This document shows positions 1-7,166 of a stretch of 7,372 nt of DNA, in pieces. Each line of letters starts with the position of its first letter. Positions within the stretch are counted from its first letter, which is position 1. Source of the stretch: Chloroflexia bacterium (lineage in GTDB: Bacteria > Chloroflexota > Chloroflexia > Thermomicrobiales > UBA6265); contig JACCUV010000201.1 in the NCBI GenBank assembly GCA_013698495.1, positions 1 to 7,372 on the forward strand. The letters are read 5' to 3'. A program made the translations under genes and the position numbers. Under the pieces are notes generated by a model, which worked only from the letters and a program-made list of their open reading frames with translations, did no database searches and was not told the origin of the DNA.

Positions 1-3000
1 ATGCCAGTGCGATCGTTCGATGCCGATGCCGACGAAGCGACGACGGGTTCGCAGCCGATCCCACGCGGTATCGCCTTCCGTTACCAAACAGCAAGTGGCT
101 GCGGGTCGTCTACGCCGGTAGTCTCCCGCAAAGTTGCCGCCACCCTGCCAAACTGGGACGTAGAGGCAATCGCCAACCTGCGAGGCTGGTTCGAGGCTCG
201 ACCTCCTGGCCGAGTACCCAGCGTCGAGTCGGGAGGACGATCGCAACCGATTCCCCTGGGCGAATTTTGGGAACGCCTGCGCGCGCTTGACGATGTTGAG
301 GGCGTGACGGCGACCGAGCCGCTGTTCCTGATTGCGACCACAGACAACACGGGAACGATTGGGCTTCGCGCGGATGAATTCGGACTCTGGGGCCGACCGT
401 ACGACAACGCGACGCAAGAGGCCATTGAGAAAGCCCGGGAGGCGTCTAACTGGCACCTGAAGCAGATGCACGTCGCGGAAGCGTGGGATCTCTGGAAGAA
501 AAAACGGCAGTCGGAAGACGCTCCCGGCGCCGGCATCGTGGTCGCGCATCCCGACACCGGGTACTCCGATCACTTTGAGATTAACAAGCGGCTGGTCTTG
601 CCGGGCCATTCGTTCATCGACGGCGAGGCGGCAGACGCCTCCGACGATCTCGACTGGACGCGGCAGGAAAGCAACCCTGGCGGCGGCCGAGACGACTTCG
701 ACACCGGGTTTCTGCGGTCGCCGGGCCACGGCACGGCAACCGCCAGCGTGATCGTCAGCGGCAACAACGATGCCGTCAGTGGAAGCAAGGAAATTCGTGG
801 CGTGGCGCCGGGCGCCATGCTCCTGCCGCTGCGCGTTTCGCGATCGGTGATTCACTTCGATTTCGCCAATGTTGGCAAAGCCATTCTCCATGCCGTCAAG
901 GAGGATGCCGATGTGATTTCCATGTCACTCGGCGGACCCCTGAAGTCGAATTTCCTGCGTGAATGCATCGCCGAGGCGCACGCCAAAGGCATCATCGTCG
1001 TCAGCGCGGCGGGCAACAAACTGCCGACTGTTGTCTTTCCCGCGGCATTTCCCGAAGTCGTTGCCGTGGCCGCGACGCATGCGGCCGGGGAACCGTGGCG
1101 GCACTCGGGACTGGGTCGAATGGTCGACATCGCAGCGCCGGGTGAGGATGTGTGGTGTGCCCGGACCCGGATGACGAATGCCACAGTGACCTTCGAAAGC
1201 GGCAAGGGCACCGGCACTTCATTCGCCACCGCCTGCGTCGCGGGTCTTGCGGCGCTGTGGCTCTCCCACTGGGGTGGACGCAAGGAAATCGCCAGGAAGT
1301 ACAAAAGAGATCTGGGCCTGGTTCCGTTTGCCTTTCAGTATCTGCTGGCGAAAACCGCCGACACCTCACCCGAGTTCGTGCGCCGGAGTAGGCATGGGGC
1401 AGGAATCGCCAATGCCTTTCAGTTGCTTGAATCCGATTTGCCGCCTTTCGCCGAGGTCGTGCGCTTCGAAAAAGTCGTTCACAAGCAGTCCTCCAACATT
1501 GTTTCCACCTTGACCGGACTCTTCACCGGGTGGCGGGGCATTGACGACGATCCTGCCCTCGATCGCTCGTCGGTTTCGCTCGCGCTTGCCGCCAGCGGGG
1601 CCTCCGGCCCGATCGAGGAAACCGAGGCAATCGAACAAGCCGAACTTGAACGCCGCAAGGAAGACATTTTGCTCCAGCGGTTTCTGGGTGAACAACTGAA
1701 ACCGCTCGACGACGAACTGTTAGCCCTGCTCGCGGCTGATCGATTCCTGCTCATCGGTTGCCAGCGATGGCGGCCGAGTGAGTCGATGCTGCCAATGTTC
1801 AATCGGCTCCTCAGCGAGTCCGCCACCCTACAACTATCTTCCCGATTGCGCCGACGCCTGGAGGAGCAGCGCGCGTTGGAAGAAGTGCGCCAGCACCCAC
1901 TTTACAGAGGGAAGTTGGAGCCTCGTTCCGCCCCAATGACGACAACCTCAGGGCCTCCCGCGCCGGCCTGGCGGAATCTCCGCGTCTATGCCTTCGATCC
2001 CAGCCAGGAAACGATGTTGGAGACCGCGCCGATCAGCCAGATCACCGTTCCGGCCCGCTGGGAATCGATCCAGCCTGGACCTGTCGGCGAGTATCTCGAG
2101 GTGATCGATGTCGATCCCGCCAGCGGTTGTGTGTATGCGCCGGTTGACCTCGACCATCCCCATATCCTGGGACAGAACGGCTTGACGCCGTCCGAAGGCG
2201 ATCCACAATTCCACCAGCAAATGGTGTATGCGGTAGCGATGAACACGATTCATCGGTTCGAGCTGGCGCTCGGTCGCCCCATGTTCTGGGCGCCGATTCG
2301 GCCGTGGCTCGGGGAGCTTTATGAAGAAAAGCAGTATTACACGCCCGAGTCGCTTCACAAGACGGAGTTCGAAAAGCGAAGATATGGAAATCGAGACCGA
2401 TTTGTGCAGCGCCTCCGAATGTATCCGCACGCCCTAAGAGAAGCGAACGCGTATTACAGTCCGACCAAGCGCGCCTTGCTTTTCGGCTATTTCCCAGGCA
2501 GCGACGACGATTCCGGCAAACACTTTCCCGGCGGGATGGTGTTCACGTGCCTGTCGCACGACATCATTGTGCATGAGATGACCCACGCCCTGTTGGACGG
2601 CATGCACCCGTACTTCAACGAGGCGGGACACGGGGACTCCTGGGCCTTTCATGAGGCCTTTGCCGACATCATGGCGCTGTTCCAACATTTCACCTATCCC
2701 GAAGTGCTGCGGCACCAGATCGCGAAGACGCGGGGAGACCTTGAGACCAACAACCTGCTCGGTCAACTGGCCCAGCAATTCGGTCAGGCGACCGGGAACC
2801 GTGAAGCGTTGCGTAGTGCGTTGGGCGAAATGAAGGACGGAACGTGGCAGCGAAAGATGCCCGACCCGCGCGCGCTCCGGTCGCGGCACGAGTCCCACGA
2901 GCGTGGAAGCATCCTCGTCGCGGCCGTGTTCGATGCGTTCCTGAATCTCTACAACGATCGGATTGCCGACTTGCTGCGTCTCGCAACCGGTGGCAGCGGT

Positions 3001-3993
3001 GTGATTTCGGCGGGCCAGATCCATCCAGACCTCGTCAACCGGCTGGCGATCACCGCCGCGGAAACCGCCGAAGACGTGCTGACCACCTGCATTCGCGCGT
3101 TGGACTACCTGCCTCCTGTCGACATCGTGTTCGGGGAGTTCCTGCGCGCGCTGATCACTGCCGACTACGATCTCGCGCCTTCCAACCGCCGCGAGGTCCG
3201 TGTCGCGTTCATCGACGCCTTCCGCTCGTGGGGGATCTATCCGCGCGATGTGGCGACCCTTTCGGAGCAGAGTTTACGTTGGAATGGACCGGCGCCCGAT
3301 CACGTTTTCACAAAACTCATGCCCGAAAACTCGGAAGAGTCGAATTACTCGGCGCTCAGGGCGTTGCGACCCGTGATCGAAGCCTGGCAGCCCGGCGGCA
3401 GCCGGAAAGAGTTGTTTGGAAAGACTCTCGAAGCGCAGGCGGCAATACACGGGATCTTGCAAGAGCTTCAGACCCGTTATCCGAATCAATCCCTGCTGCC
3501 AGGCATCGATCTTCGGCGGGGCGCAGGACCAGGTTTTGCCGTTTCCAACCTGCGGCTGGCGCGGCGGATCGGCACGCTTGGCGAGTTTCGCAACGAACTG
3601 GTGGTGGAGGTTGTGCAAACCCACCCGACCTCGCCCCGGTCGTCCGATGGCGTTTTGCCTCGACGCGGTGGCGCCACGCTCGTGATCGACATGCGCAACT
3701 GGGCAATACGCTATGTCATCTACAAGCGGTTGTATCGACGTTTGCCGGATAGGGACGCGGGCGATCCCGGGGAACTCGTGATGCGCATGGCGTCGTCCGT
3801 GGCCGGGTCATCGGCATCGTTGGCGATCGTAGGGCAGACGAACTGGCAAGGCGAGGCGGTTGAGCATCCAACGGCGCAACTCGCGCGGTCGTACGGCGTG
3901 GGCGCCCGCGACGCCGCGGACCAGCGTGGCCAGATCGAGCGCGAACCCTTCGCCCTCCTGCATCGTGATCAGGATGGCGTCTCCAGCCCGTAG
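1..3993 (+). CDS. Dual protease: subtilisin-like S8 serine protease fused to thermolysin-like (gluzincin) zinc metalloprotease
   Basis: Two peptidases in one 1330 aa chain. Residues about 80-110 resemble a short I9-type propeptide (FWERLRALDDVEGV then TEP). W151-W162 is the usual lead-in to a subtilase core. The S8 catalytic set is complete: Asp185 (HPDTG), His243 (GHGTA), oxyanion Asn339 (AAGN) and Ser407 (GTSFAT), with the domain ending near residue 472 (GAGIANAF). A mainly helical, charged linker covers about 480-655. The second module starts near 661 (RVYAFDP) and carries HEMTH (H858, E859, H862) and HEAFAD (E885, D889), which match the zinc ligands and the ExxxD spacing of thermolysin. 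His966 (SHERGSI) sits where thermolysin has His231. A C-terminal strand-rich segment (GGATLVID, 1223-1230) follows. There is no signal peptide or membrane helix, so a cytosolic location is inferred. The start is the ATG at the first base of the window, so an earlier start and the ribosome binding site cannot be assessed. Both active sites look intact. Substrates are unknown. It is probably co-transcribed with the MBL gene 14 bp downstream. Confidence 0.88.
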   Translation: MPVRSFDADADEATTGSQPIPRGIAFRYQTASGCGSSTPVVSRKVAATLPNWDVEAIANLRGWFEARPPGRVPSVESGGRSQPIPLGEFWERLRALDDVEGVTATEPLFLIATTDNTGTIGLRADEFGLWGRPYDNATQEAIEKAREASNWHLKQMHVAEAWDLWKKKRQSEDAPGAGIVVAHPDTGYSDHFEINKRLVLPGHSFIDGEAADASDDLDWTRQESNPGGGRDDFDTGFLRSPGHGTATASVIVSGNNDAVSGSKEIRGVAPGAMLLPLRVSRSVIHFDFANVGKAILHAVKEDADVISMSLGGPLKSNFLRECIAEAHAKGIIVVSAAGNKLPTVVFPAAFPEVVAVAATHAAGEPWRHSGLGRMVDIAAPGEDVWCARTRMTNATVTFESGKGTGTSFATACVAGLAALWLSHWGGRKEIARKYKRDLGLVPFAFQYLLAKTADTSPEFVRRSRHGAGIANAFQLLESDLPPFAEVVRFEKVVHKQSSNIVSTLTGLFTGWRGIDDDPALDRSSVSLALAASGASGPIEETEAIEQAELERRKEDILLQRFLGEQLKPLDDELLALLAADRFLLIGCQRWRPSESMLPMFNRLLSESATLQLSSRLRRRLEEQRALEEVRQHPLYRGKLEPRSAPMTTTSGPPAPAWRNLRVYAFDPSQETMLETAPISQITVPARWESIQPGPVGEYLEVIDVDPASGCVYAPVDLDHPHILGQNGLTPSEGDPQFHQQMVYAVAMNTIHRFELALGRPMFWAPIRPWLGELYEEKQYYTPESLHKTEFEKRRYGNRDRFVQRLRMYPHALREANAYYSPTKRALLFGYFPGSDDDSGKHFPGGMVFTCLSHDIIVHEMTHALLDGMHPYFNEAGHGDSWAFHEAFADIMALFQHFTYPEVLRHQIAKTRGDLETNNLLGQLAQQFGQATGNREALRSALGEMKDGTWQRKMPDPRALRSRHESHERGSILVAAVFDAFLNLYNDRIADLLRLATGGSGVISAGQIHPDLVNRLAITAAETAEDVLTTCIRALDYLPPVDIVFGEFLRALITADYDLAPSNRREVRVAFIDAFRSWGIYPRDVATLSEQSLRWNGPAPDHVFTKLMPENSEESNYSALRALRPVIEAWQPGGSRKELFGKTLEAQAAIHGILQELQTRYPNQSLLPGIDLRRGAGPGFAVSNLRLARRIGTLGEFRNELVVEVVQTHPTSPRSSDGVLPRRGGATLVIDMRNWAIRYVIYKRLYRRLPDRDAGDPGELVMRMASSVAGSSASLAIVGQTNWQGEAVEHPTAQLARSYGVGARDAADQRGQIEREPFALLHRDQDGVSSP

Positions 3994-4000
3994 GAAGGAA
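3992..4000 (+). promoter_or_regulatory. Strong Shine-Dalgarno site for the MBL gene
   Basis: AGGAAGGAA begins inside the TAG stop codon of the protease gene and ends 7 bases before a GTG. This site decides the GTG start at 4008 for the MBL gene over the later in-frame ATG at 4113, which would cut into the conserved first strand of the fold. Its overlap with the upstream stop codon suggests coupled translation of the two genes. Confidence 0.8.
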
Positions 4001-4007
4001 CACTCCA

Positions 4008-5777
4008 GTGCCACCGCACGTCAAAGGCGCCCCCGTCGAGGAGACTGGCGAACGGAACGATCCGTGCGGAGAAATCGACGAGCGGCGGTTCCAGGGCGAT
4101 GTGATCGTGAGAATGTACTCCCAGGGTCTCGGCGACTGTTTCCTGCTGACCTTTCCACGCGCCAGGCATCCTGGCGCCATCGCTGACGACCGTCCGGTTC
4201 ACGTATTGATCGATTGCGGCGTGGTGATGGGCACTCCGGACGATACTGAGCGGATGCGGGCGATTGTCGCCGACATCGCCGCCACGACCGGGAATCGTCT
4301 CGATCTCCTGATCCTGACGCACGAGCATTGGGATCATCTCTCCGGTTTCATCAAGGCAGAGCAGGAGTGGGAGAAGATCGAAGTCAACCGGTTGTGGACC
4401 GCCTGGACCGAGAAGGACGACCCGGCCGGCCTGCCGGGAATTCTCAAGCGGATTCAGGAAAAACAGCGTCGCGCGCTCACCCGGATCGCCGACCAGGCGC
4501 TGCGACTCGGATTCGAGAACGAACAGAAAACGGCGATCGGCCTGATGTCGTTCCTGGGCGATGCTCCGGTCGATGGGATGTCGTTTGCCGCGGCGGCCAC
4601 GGTTGGAGATGCGTTCCAAAAGGCGAAGGGATTGGCGCCCGCGGATCGGCACGTCTTTTGCGAGCCGGGAGAGGTTCGTCCCGTTCCCGAGACCGACGCG
4701 ATTTGCTACGTGCTCGGGCCGCCACGCAGCGACACGCGACTGCGCCAGACGGGACCATCGAAAGACCTGGAAACCTTCGCCGGGGATGACGATCCCGCAT
4801 TTGCCGCAAGCGACCTGGGACGCTCGCTCAGGGCGCGGGCGCTCGCGGAACTGGACGCCGCATTCCCACTCAAAGCGATGGAGGACAAACGGTCGAGGCT
4901 TAACGCCTTTGCGATGACCCTGCTCGGTCCCGACCTGCTCGGGATGGACGGCGTTCTGGCCGAGGACAACGACCCGATCCGAAGGCAGGAACAGGTGCTG
5001 GAATGGGAAACCTACGAGCAAACCTTTCCCTTTGACCGGTCCTTTCGCGTCGCCCTTTCGGATGCGGAGCGGGCCGCCACCGACGACCCGGATGCCCACG
5101 CGGTGCTTGCATCCTATATTGACGACACTTCCTTTTGGCGCCGAATCGACGTCGACTGGCTCACCTCGGCGAGTGACTTCGCCATTCAGGCAAACCACCT
5201 CACGAATAACACCAGCCTTGTGCTCGCGATCGAGCTCCCGGCCGAGCGGGCGGATGAGCGCAAGGTGCTCCTCTTCGTCGGTGACGCCCAGGTCGGCAAC
5301 TGGTTGTCGTGGTACGACATCCAGAAGTGGCAATCGGTGGATGGCGCAAAACCCGCCAGGACCAGGGTTGACATCGATGACCTGTTGCGGCGGGTCGAGT
5401 TTTACAAGGTCGGTCATCACGGCTCGCACAACGCGACGCTGAAAGAACGGGGTTTGGAGCGGATGTCCGGCAGCGGCTCATTCACGGCATTCGTGCCGGT
5501 AAGTACGCCTGTCGCGCGAGAAATCAAGAATTGGACCGAGATGCCACTGGACAATCTCATGGATGCGCTGTCCGAACGAAGCGATGGGCGTGTGGTGTTT
5601 CCGGACGGAAATTTCTGGCCAAACCTGGTTGGTGACACCCTGATTAAGGAACGCGGGCGAATCGGCGTGACGATATCCAGCGAGACGCTGCCGCGCAAGG
5701 AGCGGGGCCCCGAAAACGATCGCGTGACTCTGGAGGACGAGGTTCCCCTTTGGGTCCAGATCGTTGTCCCCTATTGA
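4008..5777 (+). CDS. ComEC-like metallo-beta-lactamase-fold hydrolase with large internal insertion
   Basis: A 589 aa protein of the MBL superfamily, nearest in motif pattern to the ComEC/Rec2 hydrolase domain. Visible in order: first strand with QGLGDCF (39-45), the IDCG turn (68-71), metal-binding HEHWDH (H105, H107, D109, H110), a YVLGPP segment (234-239), TNNTS (399-403), GD with D426 as bridging-metal ligand candidate, and GHHGSH (469-474) with His470/His471 as last ligand. The classical third-motif histidine is not evident, as is common in ComEC-type members. About 280 residues lie between HEHWDH and TNNTS, far more than in a minimal domain. They are rich in charged helical segments and may form a lid or partner-binding module. 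There is no signal peptide or transmembrane segment, so it is not a DNA-uptake channel but a soluble enzyme, probably a phosphodiesterase or nuclease. The substrate is not known. GTG start with a strong ribosome binding site, 14 bp after the dual protease gene, indicates an operon with it. Confidence 0.87.
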   Translation: MPPHVKGAPVEETGERNDPCGEIDERRFQGDVIVRMYSQGLGDCFLLTFPRARHPGAIADDRPVHVLIDCGVVMGTPDDTERMRAIVADIAATTGNRLDLLILTHEHWDHLSGFIKAEQEWEKIEVNRLWTAWTEKDDPAGLPGILKRIQEKQRRALTRIADQALRLGFENEQKTAIGLMSFLGDAPVDGMSFAAAATVGDAFQKAKGLAPADRHVFCEPGEVRPVPETDAICYVLGPPRSDTRLRQTGPSKDLETFAGDDDPAFAASDLGRSLRARALAELDAAFPLKAMEDKRSRLNAFAMTLLGPDLLGMDGVLAEDNDPIRRQEQVLEWETYEQTFPFDRSFRVALSDAERAATDDPDAHAVLASYIDDTSFWRRIDVDWLTSASDFAIQANHLTNNTSLVLAIELPAERADERKVLLFVGDAQVGNWLSWYDIQKWQSVDGAKPARTRVDIDDLLRRVEFYKVGHHGSHNATLKERGLERMSGSGSFTAFVPVSTPVAREIKNWTEMPLDNLMDALSERSDGRVVFPDGNFWPNLVGDTLIKERGRIGVTISSETLPRKERGPENDRVTLEDEVPLWVQIVVPY

Positions 5778-5795
5778 CACGACGGACAGGGCGTG

Positions 5796-5812
5796 CCGGT
5801 CGTCAGGACCGG
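5796..5812. terminator. GC-rich hairpin after the MBL gene, possible transcription terminator
   Basis: CCGGTC (5796-5801) and GACCGG (5807-5812) form a perfect 6 bp stem with a 5-base loop, beginning 18 bases after the MBL stop codon. There is no run of T after it, so it is not a textbook Rho-independent terminator. It could act as a U-less terminator, a 3' end stabiliser, or be a chance repeat in GC-rich DNA. Confidence 0.3.
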
Positions 5813-5896
5813 GCCTCGACCCGCGAAGCCCACCGTCATTTCCTGGGTGATGAGTCCGCTGTTGCCACCCCTCGGTCAGGCGCCCTTGGTTGGCTC

Positions 5897-5902
5897 TATA
5901 CT
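5897..5902 (+). promoter_or_regulatory. Possible -10 box for the carboxypeptidase gene
   Basis: TATACT stands out in GC-rich DNA and would place a transcription start near 5909, giving a leader of about 34 bases before the ATG at 5943. A -35 box at suitable spacing is poor: CGGTCA at 5873-5878 matches three of six consensus positions. The better TTGCCA at 5862-5867 is too far away, with a 29-base spacer. This is a plausible sigma70-type promoter on position and the -10 sequence only. Confidence 0.35.
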
Positions 5903-5942
5903 TGCCCGGACCGGATTGGTCACCGAACGTGAAACATGTGAG

Positions 5943-6041
5943 ATGCCCTACGTGCACCGTACGCCAACATTGCTTCGTCATGTCCTGACGGCGTGTATCG
6001 CCTTCACTTTACTCACCGCCACGCTCGCGCCAGTGGCCGCC
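5943..6041 (+). other. Sec signal peptide of the carboxypeptidase
   Basis: The first 33 residues have a basic start (Arg6, Arg12, His13), a hydrophobic core from about Val14 to Leu28, and a V-A-A sequence at 31-33 fitting signal peptidase I cleavage before Arg34. There is no lipobox cysteine at the cleavage point (Cys18 is inside the core), so a lipoprotein is unlikely. This segment also supports the ATG at 5943 as the true start. Confidence 0.8.
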
Positions 6042-7163
6042 AGGCCCGGTTTTGAGACCGGACACGGCGTCGCCAGCAGCGGCATCCCCTCCCCCGAGGT
6101 GACCGCCCGCGGCGTGTTCTCGTACGATCTCACGACCGGCATCACGCTCTACGAAAGCAATCCCGACGAGCAGATGCAAATTGGCAGCACGGTCAAGGTC
6201 GCGACCGCGCTGGTCGTGATGCAGCATGGCAATCCCGCCGACGAGGTCCTGATCGAGGAATCGGACACGGTCGACATTACCGTGTTCTCCAACATGCAAC
6301 TGGTGGCGGGCGACACGCTGACCGTCGGCACCCTCCTCTACGGTCTGCTCCTGCCTTCCGGCAACGACGGCGCTCTGGCCCTGGCGCGGCACGTCGGCTC
6401 CCAAATCTGCGGCTGCGATGATCGCAACGACGCGCTCGATGCGTTCGTCGGAGCGATGAACGACTATGCGGATGAACTTGGACTCGAGAACACTCGTTTC
6501 ACCAATCCGAGCGGTATCGACTCCGAGAATACCTACTCCAGCGCCCGCGATATCGCGATCATGTTCGGTGAGCTGATGCAGAACGAACGTCTCGCGCGGA
6601 TCGTCGCCGAGCCAGCGTACTCGTTTTTCTCGGTCGGCCCAGATTCTCGCAACTATCAATCCCCCAACACCAATCAGTTGCTCGGTCAACTGGGCGTGAT
6701 TGGCGGCAAGACCGGCACGACAGGAGAAGCTGGCGCCTGCGTGGTGCTTGCCCGCCAGGTGAACGGCGGCGCGAATCTGGTGATCACGGCCGTGCTCGGC
6801 TCAGACGTCGCCTATGAGGACGGCGCGATCGTCGAGGGCTCCGATCTGCGTTGGAATGATGCGCGAACCATTTTCGGAGCAATGGACGAGCAATTCGCGT
6901 GGGTGACACCCGGGGCCGAGGGCACGTTCCCAGGATTGGCCGAGGAAATGGCGGTGTGGCAAGTCCAGTTCGACGATCCGCCGACAATTCCCTATCCAAC
7001 GTCCGGCACGGACGCCACGTATCAGCTCGTGCTGGGGACGGGTGGCGAAAACGGCGACGAGGGGGGATCGGTGCGTCTGTTTTACGATCAGCAACAGGTC
7101 GGCAACGTGCCGGTCTTCTATTCGTCGGCGCGGGCGTCCACCTCTGCCAGGGCAGGACAATAG
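5943..7163 (+). CDS. Exported serine-type D-alanyl-D-alanine carboxypeptidase (S11, PBP5-like)
   Basis: A 406 aa low-molecular-weight penicillin-binding protein that trims the terminal D-Ala from peptidoglycan pentapeptides outside the membrane. All three active-site motifs are present: S82-T-V-K85 with nucleophile Ser82, S139-G-N141, and K256-T-G258 followed by T. NTRFTNPSGID, shortly after SGN, is also typical of the family. The ATG at 5943 is chosen because it leads directly into a signal peptide. The in-frame GTG at 5793 would add 50 unlikely residues, and no strong Shine-Dalgarno precedes either start. Residues from about 300 onward form a strand-rich C-terminal region like the PBP5 accessory domain, but without the usual amphipathic membrane-anchoring helix, so the enzyme may be released or loosely held. 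The pseudouridine synthase gene starts 3 bp after its stop codon, suggesting an operon. DacA/DacB/DacF naming cannot be assigned from sequence alone. Confidence 0.92.
   Translation: MPYVHRTPTLLRHVLTACIAFTLLTATLAPVAARPGFETGHGVASSGIPSPEVTARGVFSYDLTTGITLYESNPDEQMQIGSTVKVATALVVMQHGNPADEVLIEESDTVDITVFSNMQLVAGDTLTVGTLLYGLLLPSGNDGALALARHVGSQICGCDDRNDALDAFVGAMNDYADELGLENTRFTNPSGIDSENTYSSARDIAIMFGELMQNERLARIVAEPAYSFFSVGPDSRNYQSPNTNQLLGQLGVIGGKTGTTGEAGACVVLARQVNGGANLVITAVLGSDVAYEDGAIVEGSDLRWNDARTIFGAMDEQFAWVTPGAEGTFPGLAEEMAVWQVQFDDPPTIPYPTSGTDATYQLVLGTGGENGDEGGSVRLFYDQQQVGNVPVFYSSARASTSARAGQ
7149..7156 (+). promoter_or_regulatory. Ribosome binding site for the pseudouridine synthase gene, inside the carboxypeptidase coding end
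   Basis: AGGGCAGG lies in the last codons of the carboxypeptidase gene, about 10 bases before the ATG at 7167. Placement within the upstream gene, with a 3 bp gap between stop and start, supports translation from a shared message. Confidence 0.5.
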
Positions 7164-7166
7164 ATC

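Larger units (their letters stand above)
5778..5942. other. Intergenic junction between protease/MBL unit and cell-wall gene
   Basis: This 165 bp gap is the only sizeable non-coding stretch. It contains a GC-rich hairpin shortly after the MBL stop codon and a possible -10 box near its right end. The frame of the downstream gene stays open through the gap from a GTG at 5793. However, the extra 50 residues encoded there precede a proper signal peptide and look non-coding, so I treat the gap as untranslated. No direct repeats, tRNA remnant or transposase fragment were seen. Confidence 0.55.

Noticed and set aside
2844..3752. A 302-codon open frame on the plus strand in another frame inside the protease gene
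   Set aside because: It overlaps the metalloprotease coding region completely and reads as low-complexity Arg/Ala/Pro sequence. It is a shadow of GC-rich third positions.
3969..5429. A 486-codon open frame on the minus strand opposite the MBL gene
   Set aside because: It is antisense to a gene with clear conserved motifs and a strong ribosome binding site. Its translation shows no recognisable domain and is Arg/Pro/Gly-rich, as expected from GC-rich codon bias.
4008..5777. Identification of the MBL protein as the DNA-uptake channel ComEC
   Set aside because: It shares only the hydrolase-domain motifs. The membrane-spanning competence domain is absent and there are no hydrophobic segments long enough to span a membrane.
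1..5777. Direct assignment as a type I AVAST defence system
   Set aside because: The protease is not trypsin-like and no STAND NTPase is visible. The similarity is only in pairing a protease with an MBL protein, so I kept it as a hypothesis.
5793..5942. An earlier GTG start adding 50 residues to the carboxypeptidase
   Set aside because: The added sequence is not signal-peptide-like and would bury the clear signal peptide that begins at the ATG at 5943. It also overlaps the hairpin and possible promoter.
4008..7163. The MBL-fold protein acting with the D,D-carboxypeptidase in beta-lactam resistance
   Set aside because: The MBL protein has ComEC-like motifs (GHHGSH, TNNTS), not those of true metallo-beta-lactamases. 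It lacks an export signal and is separated from the carboxypeptidase gene by a 165 bp gap with its own possible promoter.
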